The notes under the pieces are model-generated. The model searched no databases. It was given only the letters and a program-made list of their open reading frames with translations, and was not told the DNA's origin. Shown piece by piece: positions 53,375 through 63,474 of a DNA stretch of 64,000 nucleotides. Origin of the DNA: Antrihabitans stalactiti (GTDB taxonomy: Bacteria > Actinomycetota > Actinomycetes > Mycobacteriales > Mycobacteriaceae). The DNA lies in NCBI RefSeq assembly GCF_012932915.1, contig NZ_VCQU01000011.1, positions 124,001 to 188,000 of the forward strand, written 5' to 3'. The translations under genes and the position numbers were made by a program. Positions within the stretch are counted from its first letter, which is position 1. Every line of letters begins with the position of its first letter.

Positions 53375-56300
53375 GTGCCAGCCGAAGCAGTCAAGCTCAG
53401 ACGAGTCCGTCTTTTCGCCATCGTGACGGGGTTGCTCGGCTTTCTCGCCGCCATCCTGACTCCCCTGCTGCCGGTTCAGCAGGACGTCGTCAGCATCGAT
53501 TGGCCGCAGGCGAGCGCCGAAAGTGTTGAGGCGCCTCTTGTTTCGTATACGCCGGTGCGCTTCGACGCGACCGTCCCCGCAGCCGCGATCACCTCGGTGG
53601 GCCCCGAAGGCGGGGTCGCGCTGTCGACGATCCCGGATAAATCCGGCAAAGCGGCTAGCGAGGGCCTGATCGTCAAGGTGGGTAAGGGTGCCGACGCGAG
53701 TGTCGACGTCATCGTGCTCGACAACCCGGTGATCTCGCTCCCGTTGAACAAATTGAGCCCAGATTCGGTGCTGCAGATCGATTCCGACGACAAGCACACC
53801 ACAGCGACATTCACCAACACCGACCCAGCCGCCAAGGCCGACATCACCCGCGACATCAGGCCACAGGTCGTCGGCATCTTCACCGACCTCACCGCACTCC
53901 CCCCGGACCTGAAAGCCCACGTCGACGTCGATTCGCGCTTCTCGTCGAGCCCCACCATCCTCAAACGGCTGGCCATGGTCGTCGCAGTGCTGGCGACGCT
54001 CGCTTCGCTGGTCGCGCTGCACATTCTCGACGGCACCGACGGCCGCAGACCGCGTCGTTTCCTACCTTCGTCCTGGTGGAAGATCAGCATCGCGGACGTC
54101 GTGATCATCGGCACGCTCGGCGTCTGGCATCTGATCGGCGCCAATACTTCCGACGACGGCTACCTGCTCAACATGGCGCGAGTCTCCGACCACGCGGGTT
54201 ACATGGCTAACTATTTCCGCTGGTTCGGGGTGCCAGAAGCCCCGTTCGGCTGGTATTACGAAGTGCTCGCGACCTTCGCGAAGGTCTCGACCGCGAGTCC
54301 CTGGATGCGGCTGCCAACGCTGATCGCGGGCATCTTGTGCTGGATGGTCATCAGCCGCGAAGTGCTACCGCGGCTGGGTGCGGCCGTCCGACGCAACCAG
54401 GTTGCGGTGTGGACCGCAGGCTTGGTCTTCCTCGCCTTCTGGCTGCCCTACGACAACGGTCTGCGGCCGGAACCGATCATTGCCCTCGGTGCCCTGCTGA
54501 CCTGGTGCTCGATCGAGCGCGCGGTCGCAACTGGACGCTTGCTACCGGCAGCCATCGCCGTCCTGATCGCCGCGTTCTCGCTGGCGGCCGGTCCGTCCGG
54601 GCTGATCTGTATTGCCGCGCTGATCGCAGGCGCTCGACCGGTGTTGCAGATCATCGTCAAACGGGGTCGCTCGGTCTTCGACTATGCGGCGCTGCTCGCG
54701 CCAGGAATTGCCGCAGGCACCTTGGTCCTCGTCGCGACGTTTGCCGACCAAACGCTTGCGTCCGTCCAGGAGTCGACGCGAGTCCGGATGATTCCCGGAC
54801 CGGACACCAAGTGGTTCGAAGAGCATTTCCGCTGGGACGCGCTGATGACCATCTCCCCCGATGGTTCGCTTGCCCGCCGATTCGGTGTCTTCATCATGCT
54901 GTTGTGCCTGGTCGTGTGCGTGATGCAGGCGTTGCGCAAGGGTGGCCGGATCCCCGGGACCACCAAGGGACCCTCGACTCGGGTACTCGGCATCATCTTC
55001 GGCGCACTGCTGCTGATGATGTTCACACCGACCAAGTGGACACACCACTTCGGCGTGTACGCCGGACTGGCAGGCTCACTTGCCGCGCTTGCTGCGATGG
55101 CGGTCAGTTCGGCGAGTATCAGGTCCAAACGCAACCGGACCCTGTTCGCCGCTGCGGTGATGTTCCTGCTTGCACTGGCCTTCACCAGCTCGAACGGCTG
55201 GTGGTACGTCTCGAGTTACGGCATTCCCTGGTGGGACAAGCCACCATCGATCGCGGGCAAGGGCTTCGCGACGATCATGCTCGGCCTCACAGTCGTGTTG
55301 CTCGCGGTAGCGATATGGCATCACTTCCGGGACCCCTACGTTATTGACCGACCGAAAGCTAGGCGTTTCGCGCCTGCGCCACTGACCATCGCGGCCGGTT
55401 TCGTCGTGATCTTCGAAGTGCTGTCGTTCGTGAAAGGCGCTGTCGCGCAATACCCGGCGTACTCGATCGCGTTGTCGAATCTCGAATCACTGCGCGGTCA
55501 CCCATGCGCCCTGGCCGATCAGGTCCTTGTCGAAGCCGATCCCAATTCGTCGATGCTGAAGCCGATCACCGGCGACGTGAAGGATGGACTCCTGGCCGAA
55601 GGCGAGGGATTCACCCCGGACGGCGTAGCCGCGGATCTGACGGCAGAGCAAGAGTTCAGGACGATCGGTTCGGCCAACTCCGTCGGCACGACCAACAACA
55701 AGACGACATCGACGACGAGCTCGGGCACAGGCGGCGGCACCGACGAGAAGGCCGGCATCAACGGCTCGACTGTCGCCTTGCCGTTCGGGCTCGATCCTGC
55801 CCGTGTGCCCGTGCTCGGCAGCTACCAGACCGACGATCAGAAAAAAGCGAACCTGAAGTCGCAGTGGTACGGCCTGGACCGCCCCGACAACAAGTACGAC
55901 GACATTCTCGTCGTCAGTGCTGCAGGCAAGATCTGGTCGCTCGATGCCGACGGTATTCCGACCTACGGCCAGGACCTGCGCATCGAGTACGGGACGCGGG
56001 GCCCAGGTGACGAAGTCGCGGTGAAGGGATCCGTCACCCCGATCGATATCGGTCCAGCGCCGTCGTGGCGCAATCTGCGTGTCAAGCTCGACGACATTCC
56101 GCGTGACGCCGACGTGGTCCGCATCGTTGCCAACGACAACGACATCACCCAGGGCCAGTGGCTCGCTGTCACCCCACCGCGGGTGCCGCATCTGCAGACG
56201 TTGAGCGATGTCGTCGGTACGACCGATCCTGTCTTGCTCGACTGGTCGGTGGGGTTGGCGTTCCCGTGCCAGCGGCCGTTCAATCACCGCGACGGGGTGG

Positions 56301-56575
56301 CGGAGGTGCCGAAGTACCGCATCTTGCCCGACCGAGGCGGGTCCGACGCCACGAACCACTGGCAGGACCACATCGGCGGCGGACCGCTCGGCTGGATCGA
56401 GCTCCTGCTGAAGGCCGACACGATGCCGACGTACCTTTACCGAGACTGGGGCAGGGATTGGGGTTCGTTGGAGCGATTGACACCGTATGTCCCATCGGCA
56501 GTACCGGCGAAGCTGGACATCACGACTGTCGATCGGTCGGGAACATGGAGCCCAGCGCCGATACCGGTGCGGTAA
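53375..56575 (+). CDS. embC: Arabinosyltransferase, EmbC/EmbB type
   Basis: This 1066-residue GT-C membrane enzyme uses decaprenyl-phospho-arabinose to extend arabinan. An N-terminal extracytoplasmic CBM-like domain follows the first helix. The catalytic loop is GANTSDDGYLL, then NMARVSDHAGYMANYFRWFG; more than ten further helices and a C-terminal carbohydrate-binding domain (about 720-1066) complete it. The Met at codon 267 aligns with M. tuberculosis EmbB Met306. The middle region (WFEEHFRWDALMTISPDGS, RKGGRIPGTTKGPS) is nearer EmbB/EmbC than EmbA. It is 39 bp upstream of embA. The choice between the names embC and embB is tentative. Confidence 0.92.
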   Translation: MPAEAVKLRRVRLFAIVTGLLGFLAAILTPLLPVQQDVVSIDWPQASAESVEAPLVSYTPVRFDATVPAAAITSVGPEGGVALSTIPDKSGKAASEGLIVKVGKGADASVDVIVLDNPVISLPLNKLSPDSVLQIDSDDKHTTATFTNTDPAAKADITRDIRPQVVGIFTDLTALPPDLKAHVDVDSRFSSSPTILKRLAMVVAVLATLASLVALHILDGTDGRRPRRFLPSSWWKISIADVVIIGTLGVWHLIGANTSDDGYLLNMARVSDHAGYMANYFRWFGVPEAPFGWYYEVLATFAKVSTASPWMRLPTLIAGILCWMVISREVLPRLGAAVRRNQVAVWTAGLVFLAFWLPYDNGLRPEPIIALGALLTWCSIERAVATGRLLPAAIAVLIAAFSLAAGPSGLICIAALIAGARPVLQIIVKRGRSVFDYAALLAPGIAAGTLVLVATFADQTLASVQESTRVRMIPGPDTKWFEEHFRWDALMTISPDGSLARRFGVFIMLLCLVVCVMQALRKGGRIPGTTKGPSTRVLGIIFGALLLMMFTPTKWTHHFGVYAGLAGSLAALAAMAVSSASIRSKRNRTLFAAAVMFLLALAFTSSNGWWYVSSYGIPWWDKPPSIAGKGFATIMLGLTVVLLAVAIWHHFRDPYVIDRPKARRFAPAPLTIAAGFVVIFEVLSFVKGAVAQYPAYSIALSNLESLRGHPCALADQVLVEADPNSSMLKPITGDVKDGLLAEGEGFTPDGVAADLTAEQEFRTIGSANSVGTTNNKTTSTTSSGTGGGTDEKAGINGSTVALPFGLDPARVPVLGSYQTDDQKKANLKSQWYGLDRPDNKYDDILVVSAAGKIWSLDADGIPTYGQDLRIEYGTRGPGDEVAVKGSVTPIDIGPAPSWRNLRVKLDDIPRDADVVRIVANDNDITQGQWLAVTPPRVPHLQTLSDVVGTTDPVLLDWSVGLAFPCQRPFNHRDGVAEVPKYRILPDRGGSDATNHWQDHIGGGPLGWIELLLKADTMPTYLYRDWGRDWGSLERLTPYVPSAVPAKLDITTVDRSGTWSPAPIPVR

Positions 56576-56614
56576 CGCGCTCGTTCGAAGGTGCGCCCTA
56601 TACGATCGTGAACC

Positions 56615-59600
56615 GTGCCCGACCTTGTTGAAGCCCCACAAGCCGATCCGCCGGCGTCGCCAGTGGTACCGCACCGGCGGATCGGTGAAGATCTCCGCGC
56701 GCAGTATCGCAACGCACGACTGATTGCGATCGTCGCCGGATTACTCGGCACGCTGTTCGCTCTTGCGACGCCGTTCCTGCCGGTTGTTCAGACCACTGCG
56801 ACGATCGAGTGGCCCCAGAACGGCAGCCTCCAGGGCATCGATGCGCCGCTGATGGCGCAGGCGCCGATCGAGGTGCACGGCACGATTCCGTGTTCAGCGG
56901 TCGCGCAGTTGCCGGAACGAGGTGGCATCCTGCTGTCGACCGCGCCGCCGCAAGGTGCGAGCGCGGCACTGAATGCCATGTTCGTCCGTGTCTCCGAGAC
57001 AACGGTCGACGTGCTGGACCGCAATGCCGTCGTTGCGTCGGCGCCGCGTGCGGACATGACCAGATGCTCGGAGATCACGATCTCGTCGGACATCAATTCC
57101 ACGCACGCCGAGTTCGTCGGGCTGACGAACGACAAGGGCGAAACCGTCGGCGGCACCCTGGGCGGCGACCTTCGTCCCCAGGTCGTCGGCGTGTTCAGTG
57201 ACCTGGAAGGCGCCGTCCCGCAAGGACTTTTCTTCTCCATCGACGTCGACTCCCGGTACTCGTCCACGCCGACGATCGTGAAGATCGTCGCGATGATCGC
57301 CGCGCTGCTCTGCACACTGATTGCGCTCGGCGCGCTCGCCAAGCTCGACGGCACCGACGGCCGTGGTCATCGCCGCTTCTTCCCATCGCACTGGCTGCGA
57401 CCGACGCCGGTTGACACTGTCATCGTCGGCATCCTCGTTGTGTGGCACTTCATCGGCGCCAACACCTCCGACGACGGCTACCTGCTGAACATGGCACGCG
57501 TTGCCGAACATGCCGGCTACATGGCGAACTACTTCCGCTGGTTCGGCGTCCCCGAAGCGCCGTTCGGCTGGTACTACGACGTGCTCGAAGCGTTTGCGAA
57601 AGTCTCCACCGCAAGTCCCTGGATGCGACTTCCTGCGCTGATCTGCGCGGTCTTGTGCTGGTTCGTCATCAGTCGCGAGGTCGCACCGCGCCTGGGCCGC
57701 TCGGTCCGTACCAATCAGATCGCGCTGTGGACCGGCGGTTTCGTTTTCCTCGCGTTCTGGCTGCCCTACGACAACGGCCTGCGCTCCGAGCCGATCGTTG
57801 CGCTCGGTGCGCTGCTCACCTGGTGCTCGGTGGAACGGTCCATCGCGACCGGGCGATTGCTTCCCGCCGCCATGGCTGCGTTGATCGGCGCCTTCACCCT
57901 CGCCGCAGCGCCGACGGGCCTCATGTGTGTTGCCGCGCTGCTCGCCGGTGTCCGACCGATCACGCGGATCGTCGTTCGCAGGCACCGCGAGGTCGGGACG
58001 CTGCCATTGCTGGCCCCCATAGCCGCTGCCGGCGTGCTGGTGCTCACCGTCGTCTACAACGACCAGACGTTCGCCGGAATCCAGGAGGCCAACCGAGTTC
58101 GCCAGGTCATCGGACCGAACCTCGAGTGGTACAAGGATTTCCTGCGCTACTACTACCTTTTCGTCGAAACTGCCGACGGCTCGCTGGCGCGTCGCTTCGC
58201 GTTCCTCGTGATGCTGCTCTGCCTGTTCACCACACTGTTCATTCTGTTGCGACGCAAGCGAATTCCAGGCGTGGCGACCGGTCCGGCATGGCGATTGATG
58301 GGCGTCGTCTTCGGAACGATCTTCTTCATGATGTTCAACCCGACCAAGTGGACCCACCACTTCGGTGCCTACGCCGGTATCGCGGGTTCGCTTGCCGCTC
58401 TGACGGCAGTGGCGGTGTCGGCCACAGCTTTGCGCTCGCGCCGAAACCGCACGATGTTCGCGGCGGGTCTGCTGTTCGTGCTCGCCCTCTCGTTCTCCGG
58501 CTGGAACGCGTACTGGTACGTCTCGAGCTACGGGGTGCCGTGGTTCGACAAGCGCGTCCAGCTTGCGGGCGAGGAATCGAACACGATCTTCCTTGCACTG
58601 TTCGGTCTTGCACTGGCGCTGGTCGGTTGGCACTATCTGCGCGAGGGCTATGCGAAACCCCAGGCCAAGGCCAATTCGGCACGGGGACGCCGGATCCGGC
58701 GGTTCGCCGCGGCTCCGCTGACTCTCGTCGCAGGAATGATGGTGCTGTTCGAGGTGCTGTCGTTGGCCAAGGGAGCGGTCGCGCAGTATCCGGCGTACTC
58801 CATCGGACGGTCCAACTACGACGCCATTCGTGGTAATTCGTGTGGTCTCGCCAACGACGTTCTCGTCGAATCGGACGTGAACTCCGGCAAGCTCGAGCCG
58901 ATCATCGACCCGGCGCATCCGCCGAAGGACCCCAACGATCCGCTCGCAGGTGGATCGCCGGTCGGCTTCGACCCGAACGGAGTTCCCGACGACATTTCCG
59001 CTGACTCCGTCGAGGTGAAGCCGGGAACCGGCAACACCGATGCGCAGAGCGTGGGTCCGGTCGCCGAGACCGGCGAAAACGCAGGCACCGCAGGCGGTAA
59101 GGGCGAACGTGGCATCAACGGCAGCACGGCGAAACTGCCGTACGGCCTCGATCCCAAGACGACCCCCGTGCTCGGCAGCTACCAGCCAGGTGTGCAGGAG
59201 CCTGCCTCGTTGACGTCGAGTTGGTACCAACTCCCGGCACGGTCCGAGGATGCGCCGCTGATCGTCATCTCCGCTGCAGGGCGTATCTGGTCCGTGGACT
59301 CCACCGGTGCGGTCACGTACGGGCAGTCGCTCGAGGTTCAGTACGGGCACCGGGAAGCCGACGGCTCGGTCACCACGCTGGGTCAGTACCTGCCGAAGGA
59401 CATCGGTCCTGCGCCCTCGTGGCGAAACTTGCGGGTGCCGTTGGCGGACTTGCCCGCCGACGCAGACGTGGTCCGGATCGTAGCAAACGACCCGATCCTG
59501 ATCGGCGACCAGTGGCTTGCCTTCACTCCGCCGCGGGTCCCGAAGCTGCAGTCGCTCAACTCTCTGATCGGCAGTGAGCGTCCGATCCTGCTCGACTGGG

Positions 59601-59932
59601 CGGTCGGGCTGCAGTTCCCCTGCCAGCGTCCGTTCGCGCACCGCTACGGCGTTGCGGAGGTGCCCGAATACCGCATCCTCCCGGACCGTCCGTTGGCCGT
59701 AAGCTCCACCGACACATGGCAATCGGAGGAAAACGGCGGACCGCTCGGCTTCTCGGACATGCTCGCCGGTTCGGTCACGATCCCGACCTACCTGCGCGAC
59801 GACTGGGGCCGTGACTGGGGCTCGCTCGAACGCTACGACCCCTACTACCCGAAGGCCGTGCCCGCCGAAATCAAGACCGGCGAGAAGGTACGGTCCGGGC
59901 TGTGGACGCCCGGCAGGTTGCGCGTCTGGTAG
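56615..59932 (+). CDS. embA: Arabinosyltransferase, EmbA type
   Basis: This 1105-residue paralog has the same domain plan as the upstream gene: GANTSDDGYLL catalytic loop, many helices and a C-terminal carbohydrate-binding domain. Segments such as WYKDFLRYYYLFVE, RKRIPGVATGPAWRL, GTAGGKGERGINGS and SSWYQLPARS resemble M. tuberculosis EmbA. A Met equivalent to EmbB Met306 is codon 293. It is cotranscribed with embC (39-bp gap). No third emb gene follows, so the EmbA partner is probably the upstream EmbC/B-type protein. It ends 8 bp before a family-1 palindrome. Confidence 0.92.
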   Translation: MPDLVEAPQADPPASPVVPHRRIGEDLRAQYRNARLIAIVAGLLGTLFALATPFLPVVQTTATIEWPQNGSLQGIDAPLMAQAPIEVHGTIPCSAVAQLPERGGILLSTAPPQGASAALNAMFVRVSETTVDVLDRNAVVASAPRADMTRCSEITISSDINSTHAEFVGLTNDKGETVGGTLGGDLRPQVVGVFSDLEGAVPQGLFFSIDVDSRYSSTPTIVKIVAMIAALLCTLIALGALAKLDGTDGRGHRRFFPSHWLRPTPVDTVIVGILVVWHFIGANTSDDGYLLNMARVAEHAGYMANYFRWFGVPEAPFGWYYDVLEAFAKVSTASPWMRLPALICAVLCWFVISREVAPRLGRSVRTNQIALWTGGFVFLAFWLPYDNGLRSEPIVALGALLTWCSVERSIATGRLLPAAMAALIGAFTLAAAPTGLMCVAALLAGVRPITRIVVRRHREVGTLPLLAPIAAAGVLVLTVVYNDQTFAGIQEANRVRQVIGPNLEWYKDFLRYYYLFVETADGSLARRFAFLVMLLCLFTTLFILLRRKRIPGVATGPAWRLMGVVFGTIFFMMFNPTKWTHHFGAYAGIAGSLAALTAVAVSATALRSRRNRTMFAAGLLFVLALSFSGWNAYWYVSSYGVPWFDKRVQLAGEESNTIFLALFGLALALVGWHYLREGYAKPQAKANSARGRRIRRFAAAPLTLVAGMMVLFEVLSLAKGAVAQYPAYSIGRSNYDAIRGNSCGLANDVLVESDVNSGKLEPIIDPAHPPKDPNDPLAGGSPVGFDPNGVPDDISADSVEVKPGTGNTDAQSVGPVAETGENAGTAGGKGERGINGSTAKLPYGLDPKTTPVLGSYQPGVQEPASLTSSWYQLPARSEDAPLIVISAAGRIWSVDSTGAVTYGQSLEVQYGHREADGSVTTLGQYLPKDIGPAPSWRNLRVPLADLPADADVVRIVANDPILIGDQWLAFTPPRVPKLQSLNSLIGSERPILLDWAVGLQFPCQRPFAHRYGVAEVPEYRILPDRPLAVSSTDTWQSEENGGPLGFSDMLAGSVTIPTYLRDDWGRDWGSLERYDPYYPKAVPAEIKTGEKVRSGLWTPGRLRVW

Positions 59933-59940
59933 CTCCCCTC

Positions 59941-59980
59941 GTGAGTCTTTTCGGAGTCTCTGGACTCCGAAAAGACTCAC
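59941..59980. terminator. 40-bp perfect palindrome after embA (family 1, copy 5)
   Basis: The 18-bp arms GTGAGTCTTTTCGGAGTC and exact complement surround the loop TCTG. It lies 8 bp after the embA stop and 33 bp before the next plus-strand gene, fitting an end-of-operon signal for embC-embA. Confidence 0.78.
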
Positions 59981-60013
59981 AGCGGTGAGACGGTTTGGGA
60001 TTAGGCTCGCGTT

Positions 60014-61180
60014 ATGTGGAGCCGCAGGCAGCTTCTCCAACACGGTGCGATCGGCACATCGGGTATCGCGGCGGCCGCCGTCCTATCCGCCTGCGGCTCG
60101 GACCGCAACAACGGCGCCGGCGACTCACCTGCCTCGGCATTGCCGGAGCCACCAGCCGCGCTGGAACCCTTCGACTCGACTCGACCCGCTGGTCCTGCGA
60201 CGGGCCTCCCCCGCCGTGCTGCATGGGCGAATACCGCGTCGGTGCAATTCTTCTTGGCGCTCAGCGCAGGGATGGAAGCGGCGTCGAAAGAACGTGGTCT
60301 GCAGTACTTGACCGCGGTGTCGGGCGACGATCCTGCGGCTAATCTGCGCCAGCTCGAATCCTTCGTTGCTCGCGGCATAGGAGCGCTCGCCTTTCAGCCG
60401 CTCGACCAGCAGATCCAACGCCCTGTGCTCGAAGCAGCACTGCGACAAGGCATCTGCGTGCAAGGCCTGATCTCGCCGACGAGCACCCTGCAGATAGCCG
60501 CAAGCCAGTACAACATCGGCTTCACCCAGGGCAAGGCCGCGGCCGACTACATCGTGCAGCGCCTGCAATCGAAGGCCGCCGTGCACTACTTCAACGGCGA
60601 TTCGGTCTCGCCGCAGCTCAAGCTCCGTCATACCGGTGTCCTCGACGGCCTGCGCACCGGTGGTGCCGGAATACGTGTCGTCAGCGACGTCGCTGGCCTC
60701 GTCGACTACGACGAAGGCGGCGAGATCATGCGCGAGGTGATCGCAGAGTATCCCGACATCAAGGTCATTTTAGGCGGGGACGCGGCGGCCGTCGGTGCGT
60801 ATCGCGAGCTGGACCGTTCGGGCAAGTTGACCGAAGACATGTACTTTTCCGGCGTCGACGGCGATCGTGAGGCATTGACCCTGGTGAAGGCACGCGGACC
60901 GTACCGTGCCAGCATCGCGTTCGCGTGGCAGTTGATGGGTTACGGGCTCGGTCGCTTCGCCGCCGATTGGATCGACGGCAAGGACATTCCGCGGGTCGTC
61001 GTCGCGGCACCGATCGTGGTCGACTCGCCCGAAGGCGTCGACGCCTACCTCGCCGACAACGCAAACCCTGGCGCCGTTTTCGCAGTTCGGCAACGCTACG
61101 AGCGGTATCTCCCGCTGCTCGGCAATGTCAGCTATCGAACCCGCGAGACGATCTGGCGCGACGAATACATCCCCAACTAA
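60014..61180 (+). CDS. Periplasmic sugar-binding-like lipoprotein (Peripla_BP_4)
   Basis: This 388-residue exported lipoprotein has a signal with an RR pair (SRRQLLQ), a hydrophobic core and lipobox LSAC (Cys27). A type-I periplasmic binding fold follows with FFLALSAGMEAASKE, GIGALAFQPLDQQ and VILGGDAAAVGAYREL, as in ribose/xylose-type binding proteins. No ABC permease or ATPase is nearby, so it may serve a distant transporter or act as a sensor partner. It is convergent with the PQQ-domain kinase gene (4-bp overlap). Confidence 0.85.
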   Translation: MWSRRQLLQHGAIGTSGIAAAAVLSACGSDRNNGAGDSPASALPEPPAALEPFDSTRPAGPATGLPRRAAWANTASVQFFLALSAGMEAASKERGLQYLTAVSGDDPAANLRQLESFVARGIGALAFQPLDQQIQRPVLEAALRQGICVQGLISPTSTLQIAASQYNIGFTQGKAAADYIVQRLQSKAAVHYFNGDSVSPQLKLRHTGVLDGLRTGGAGIRVVSDVAGLVDYDEGGEIMREVIAEYPDIKVILGGDAAAVGAYRELDRSGKLTEDMYFSGVDGDREALTLVKARGPYRASIAFAWQLMGYGLGRFAADWIDGKDIPRVVVAAPIVVDSPEGVDAYLADNANPGAVFAVRQRYERYLPLLGNVSYRTRETIWRDEYIPN

Positions 61181-63330
61181 GCGTCGACCGCGTAAATCAT
61201 GCCGTCGGCGCTCCCGACGTAGACGACCTTGTCGGCTACCGTCGGCGACGACCACACCGGCCCACCCAGAGGGGTTTTCCAGCGAAGCTTCCCCGTCTGC
61301 GCTTCGATCGCATAGAGAAAGCCGTCCCAGCTGCCTACGTAGACCGCGTTGTCGGCGGCGGTCGGCGACGAGTAGACCCGATCACCGGTCGGCGTCTTCC
61401 AGCGGACTTCGCCCGACGCAGCGTCGAGTCCATAGACGTTCTTGTCGTAGCTGCCGACGACGACAAGTCCGTCGACGACGACGGGCGAGGAGTAGACGCG
61501 GTCCGCCGTTGCGGTCTTCCACCTGATCTCGCCGGTATCCGCTGCCAGCGCATACACCGAGAAATCTTCGTTGCCGAGGTAGACCACGCCGTTCGACACC
61601 GCGGGCGACGACCATACCGGACCGCCCCCGGCGGTCTTCCACCGAACGGTCCCGGTCGCCGCGTCCAGCGCGTAGACGTACCCGTCGGTTCCGAGGTAGA
61701 CCACACCGCCTGCTACCGCCGCCGCAGAGTTGGCCGCGCCACGAGTCTGGGTTCGCCACCGCAAAGCGCCGGATGCACCGTCGAGCGCCAAGACATACCA
61801 ATCGGTGGTGCTCACGTAGACAGCTCCGTCTGCTACCGCGGGCGACACGGGAAATGAGGCACCTTGATCGCCCGTGGGGGTCTTCCACCGTTGCGAGCCG
61901 GTCTTGCTGTCGAACGCATAGACCGACCCGTCCCAGCCCGCGACGGCCACCAGTCCGTCGATGACCGCCGGCGAGGGCCTGACTCGATCGCCGGTCGGTG
62001 CCTTCCAGCGCGTCACGCCGGTGCGAGCGTCGAGCGCATACACATTGGTGTCGTAGCCGGCGATGTAAACCCGCCCGTCCGCTACTGTCGGCGTCGACAG
62101 GATGATCATCGATCCGGCATGGCTCTTCCACCACACGGCACCGGGATTGCCGTGCGGCTTAACGACATCTGCGGGGTCCGACGACGCCATGACGAACGCA
62201 GCCGACCCACCCGCGACAAGCACGGCAGCCCCGCCCAAGCCAGCGAGGACAGCTCGCCTGCTCGGTCTGCGAGGCGGTTGCGGCGGTGCCTCGGACTCCT
62301 CGGCAGGTGCCGCCTCCTCGACAGGGGCCACCGGCTCGACGGGCGCTGCCAGCGGAGTGGGCGGCGGAATCTGACGGGTGCTCGTCCCTGCGGACGCGGG
62401 CGCGTCGCTGGTGCCGGCGATATCCGGCTCTGTCGAGTCCTCGTCCGGTTCGGGCGGGTGTAGCGCATCGATATCGGGCAGCTGCAAACGTAGGTCGAAG
62501 AGGTCGTCACGCATGGCAGCAGCGCTCGGGTAGCGCTCCACAGGGTCGACCGCAAGCGCACGCTCCAGCACCGCATCGAAGTGCGGACCCAGCCATGGCG
62601 CCACCGCCGACGGTGGCTGGAGGCGATGCTCGATGTGGCCTGCCAGAATCTCCCACGGCGTGCTGCCAGGAAACGGCAGTTGGTCGGTCAGGAGGTGGTA
62701 GAGCATGCACCCGACCGAGTAGACGTCACTCCGCGCGTCGACCTTGCGGCTGTCCTGGGCCTGCTCCGGCGCCAAGTACGCGACGGTGCCGACGATATTT
62801 CCCGTCCCTGTCAACGAGAGGGTGTGCTCGGCGCCTTTCAAGTGCGCGATTCCGAAATCCATCACCTTCACCGCGCCCGAGTCGGTGAGCATGACGTTCG
62901 ACGGCTTGACGTCGCGGTGCACGACGCCGCGTTCGTGCGCGTGGTGCAAGGCGGCAAGTACGTCGCCGATGACTTCGATCAGCCGGTCGGGCGGCAACGC
63001 CGTATGGCGGTGCGATTTCAGCAACGTTCGCCCGTTCACCAGCTGCATGACGAGGAAGTGGGTCGTCTGCTCGTCGAGCTCGACCTGGCCCATGTCGTAA
63101 ACGTGCACGATCCCAGGGTGGTCGAACCCCGCCACGATCCGGGCTTCCCTCCGGAACCGCTCGATGCTGTTGCCGGAGGTATCGGTGTCGAGTAGCTCGG
63201 TCCGTAGCACCTTGACCGCCACGGGACGGCTCAACGTCAGGTCCCAGGCCCTGTGGACACGCCCCATTCCGCCGACACCCAGCACCTCATGAAGCTGGTA
63301 TCGCCCTGCAAGAACACGGGGTGTGCTCAG
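61177..63330 (-). CDS. Receptor Ser/Thr protein kinase with eight-bladed PQQ-like propeller
   Basis: This is a membrane receptor kinase. The kinase domain has GVGGMGRVH, VAVKVL, HRDVKPSNVML, DFGIAHL and APEQ. It is followed by a Pro/Glu-rich linker, one helix (AVLAGLGGAAVLVAGG) and an external beta-propeller. Eight blades each carry a YALD-like and a WKT-like motif. The last blade lacks its WKT, which the first strand (AVWWKSHAG) can supply as a closure. Homology begins upstream of the first standard start (GTG 63285): LAGRYQLHEV is encoded in frame from CTG 63330, a rare start codon. The design parallels PknD with its NHL propeller. The ligand is unknown. Confidence 0.88.
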   Translation of the reverse strand: MSTPRVLAGRYQLHEVLGVGGMGRVHRAWDLTLSRPVAVKVLRTELLDTDTSGNSIERFRREARIVAGFDHPGIVHVYDMGQVELDEQTTHFLVMQLVNGRTLLKSHRHTALPPDRLIEVIGDVLAALHHAHERGVVHRDVKPSNVMLTDSGAVKVMDFGIAHLKGAEHTLSLTGTGNIVGTVAYLAPEQAQDSRKVDARSDVYSVGCMLYHLLTDQLPFPGSTPWEILAGHIEHRLQPPSAVAPWLGPHFDAVLERALAVDPVERYPSAAAMRDDLFDLRLQLPDIDALHPPEPDEDSTEPDIAGTSDAPASAGTSTRQIPPPTPLAAPVEPVAPVEEAAPAEESEAPPQPPRRPSRRAVLAGLGGAAVLVAGGSAAFVMASSDPADVVKPHGNPGAVWWKSHAGSMIILSTPTVADGRVYIAGYDTNVYALDARTGVTRWKAPTGDRVRPSPAVIDGLVAVAGWDGSVYAFDSKTGSQRWKTPTGDQGASFPVSPAVADGAVYVSTTDWYVLALDGASGALRWRTQTRGAANSAAAVAGGVVYLGTDGYVYALDAATGTVRWKTAGGGPVWSSPAVSNGVVYLGNEDFSVYALAADTGEIRWKTATADRVYSSPVVVDGLVVVGSYDKNVYGLDAASGEVRWKTPTGDRVYSSPTAADNAVYVGSWDGFLYAIEAQTGKLRWKTPLGGPVWSSPTVADKVVYVGSADGMIYAVDA

Positions 63331-63474
63331 CGCGCCACGACGCCTTTCCGGGTCTAGAAGCAGAACTCCAGTCTGATTCTAGAGAGCGCGCACCCCGCGT
63401 AACCCGACAACGAGGTCAACCTTCGGCGACGAAAAGGATGTATTTTACCTGGTCGGACGTCCAATCAGGTTCAG

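Noticed and set aside
56894-60043. Very long minus-strand open frame opposite embA
   Set aside because: It mirrors the emb coding sequence codon pattern, has no recognisable domain, and runs through the palindrome; typical antisense shadow.
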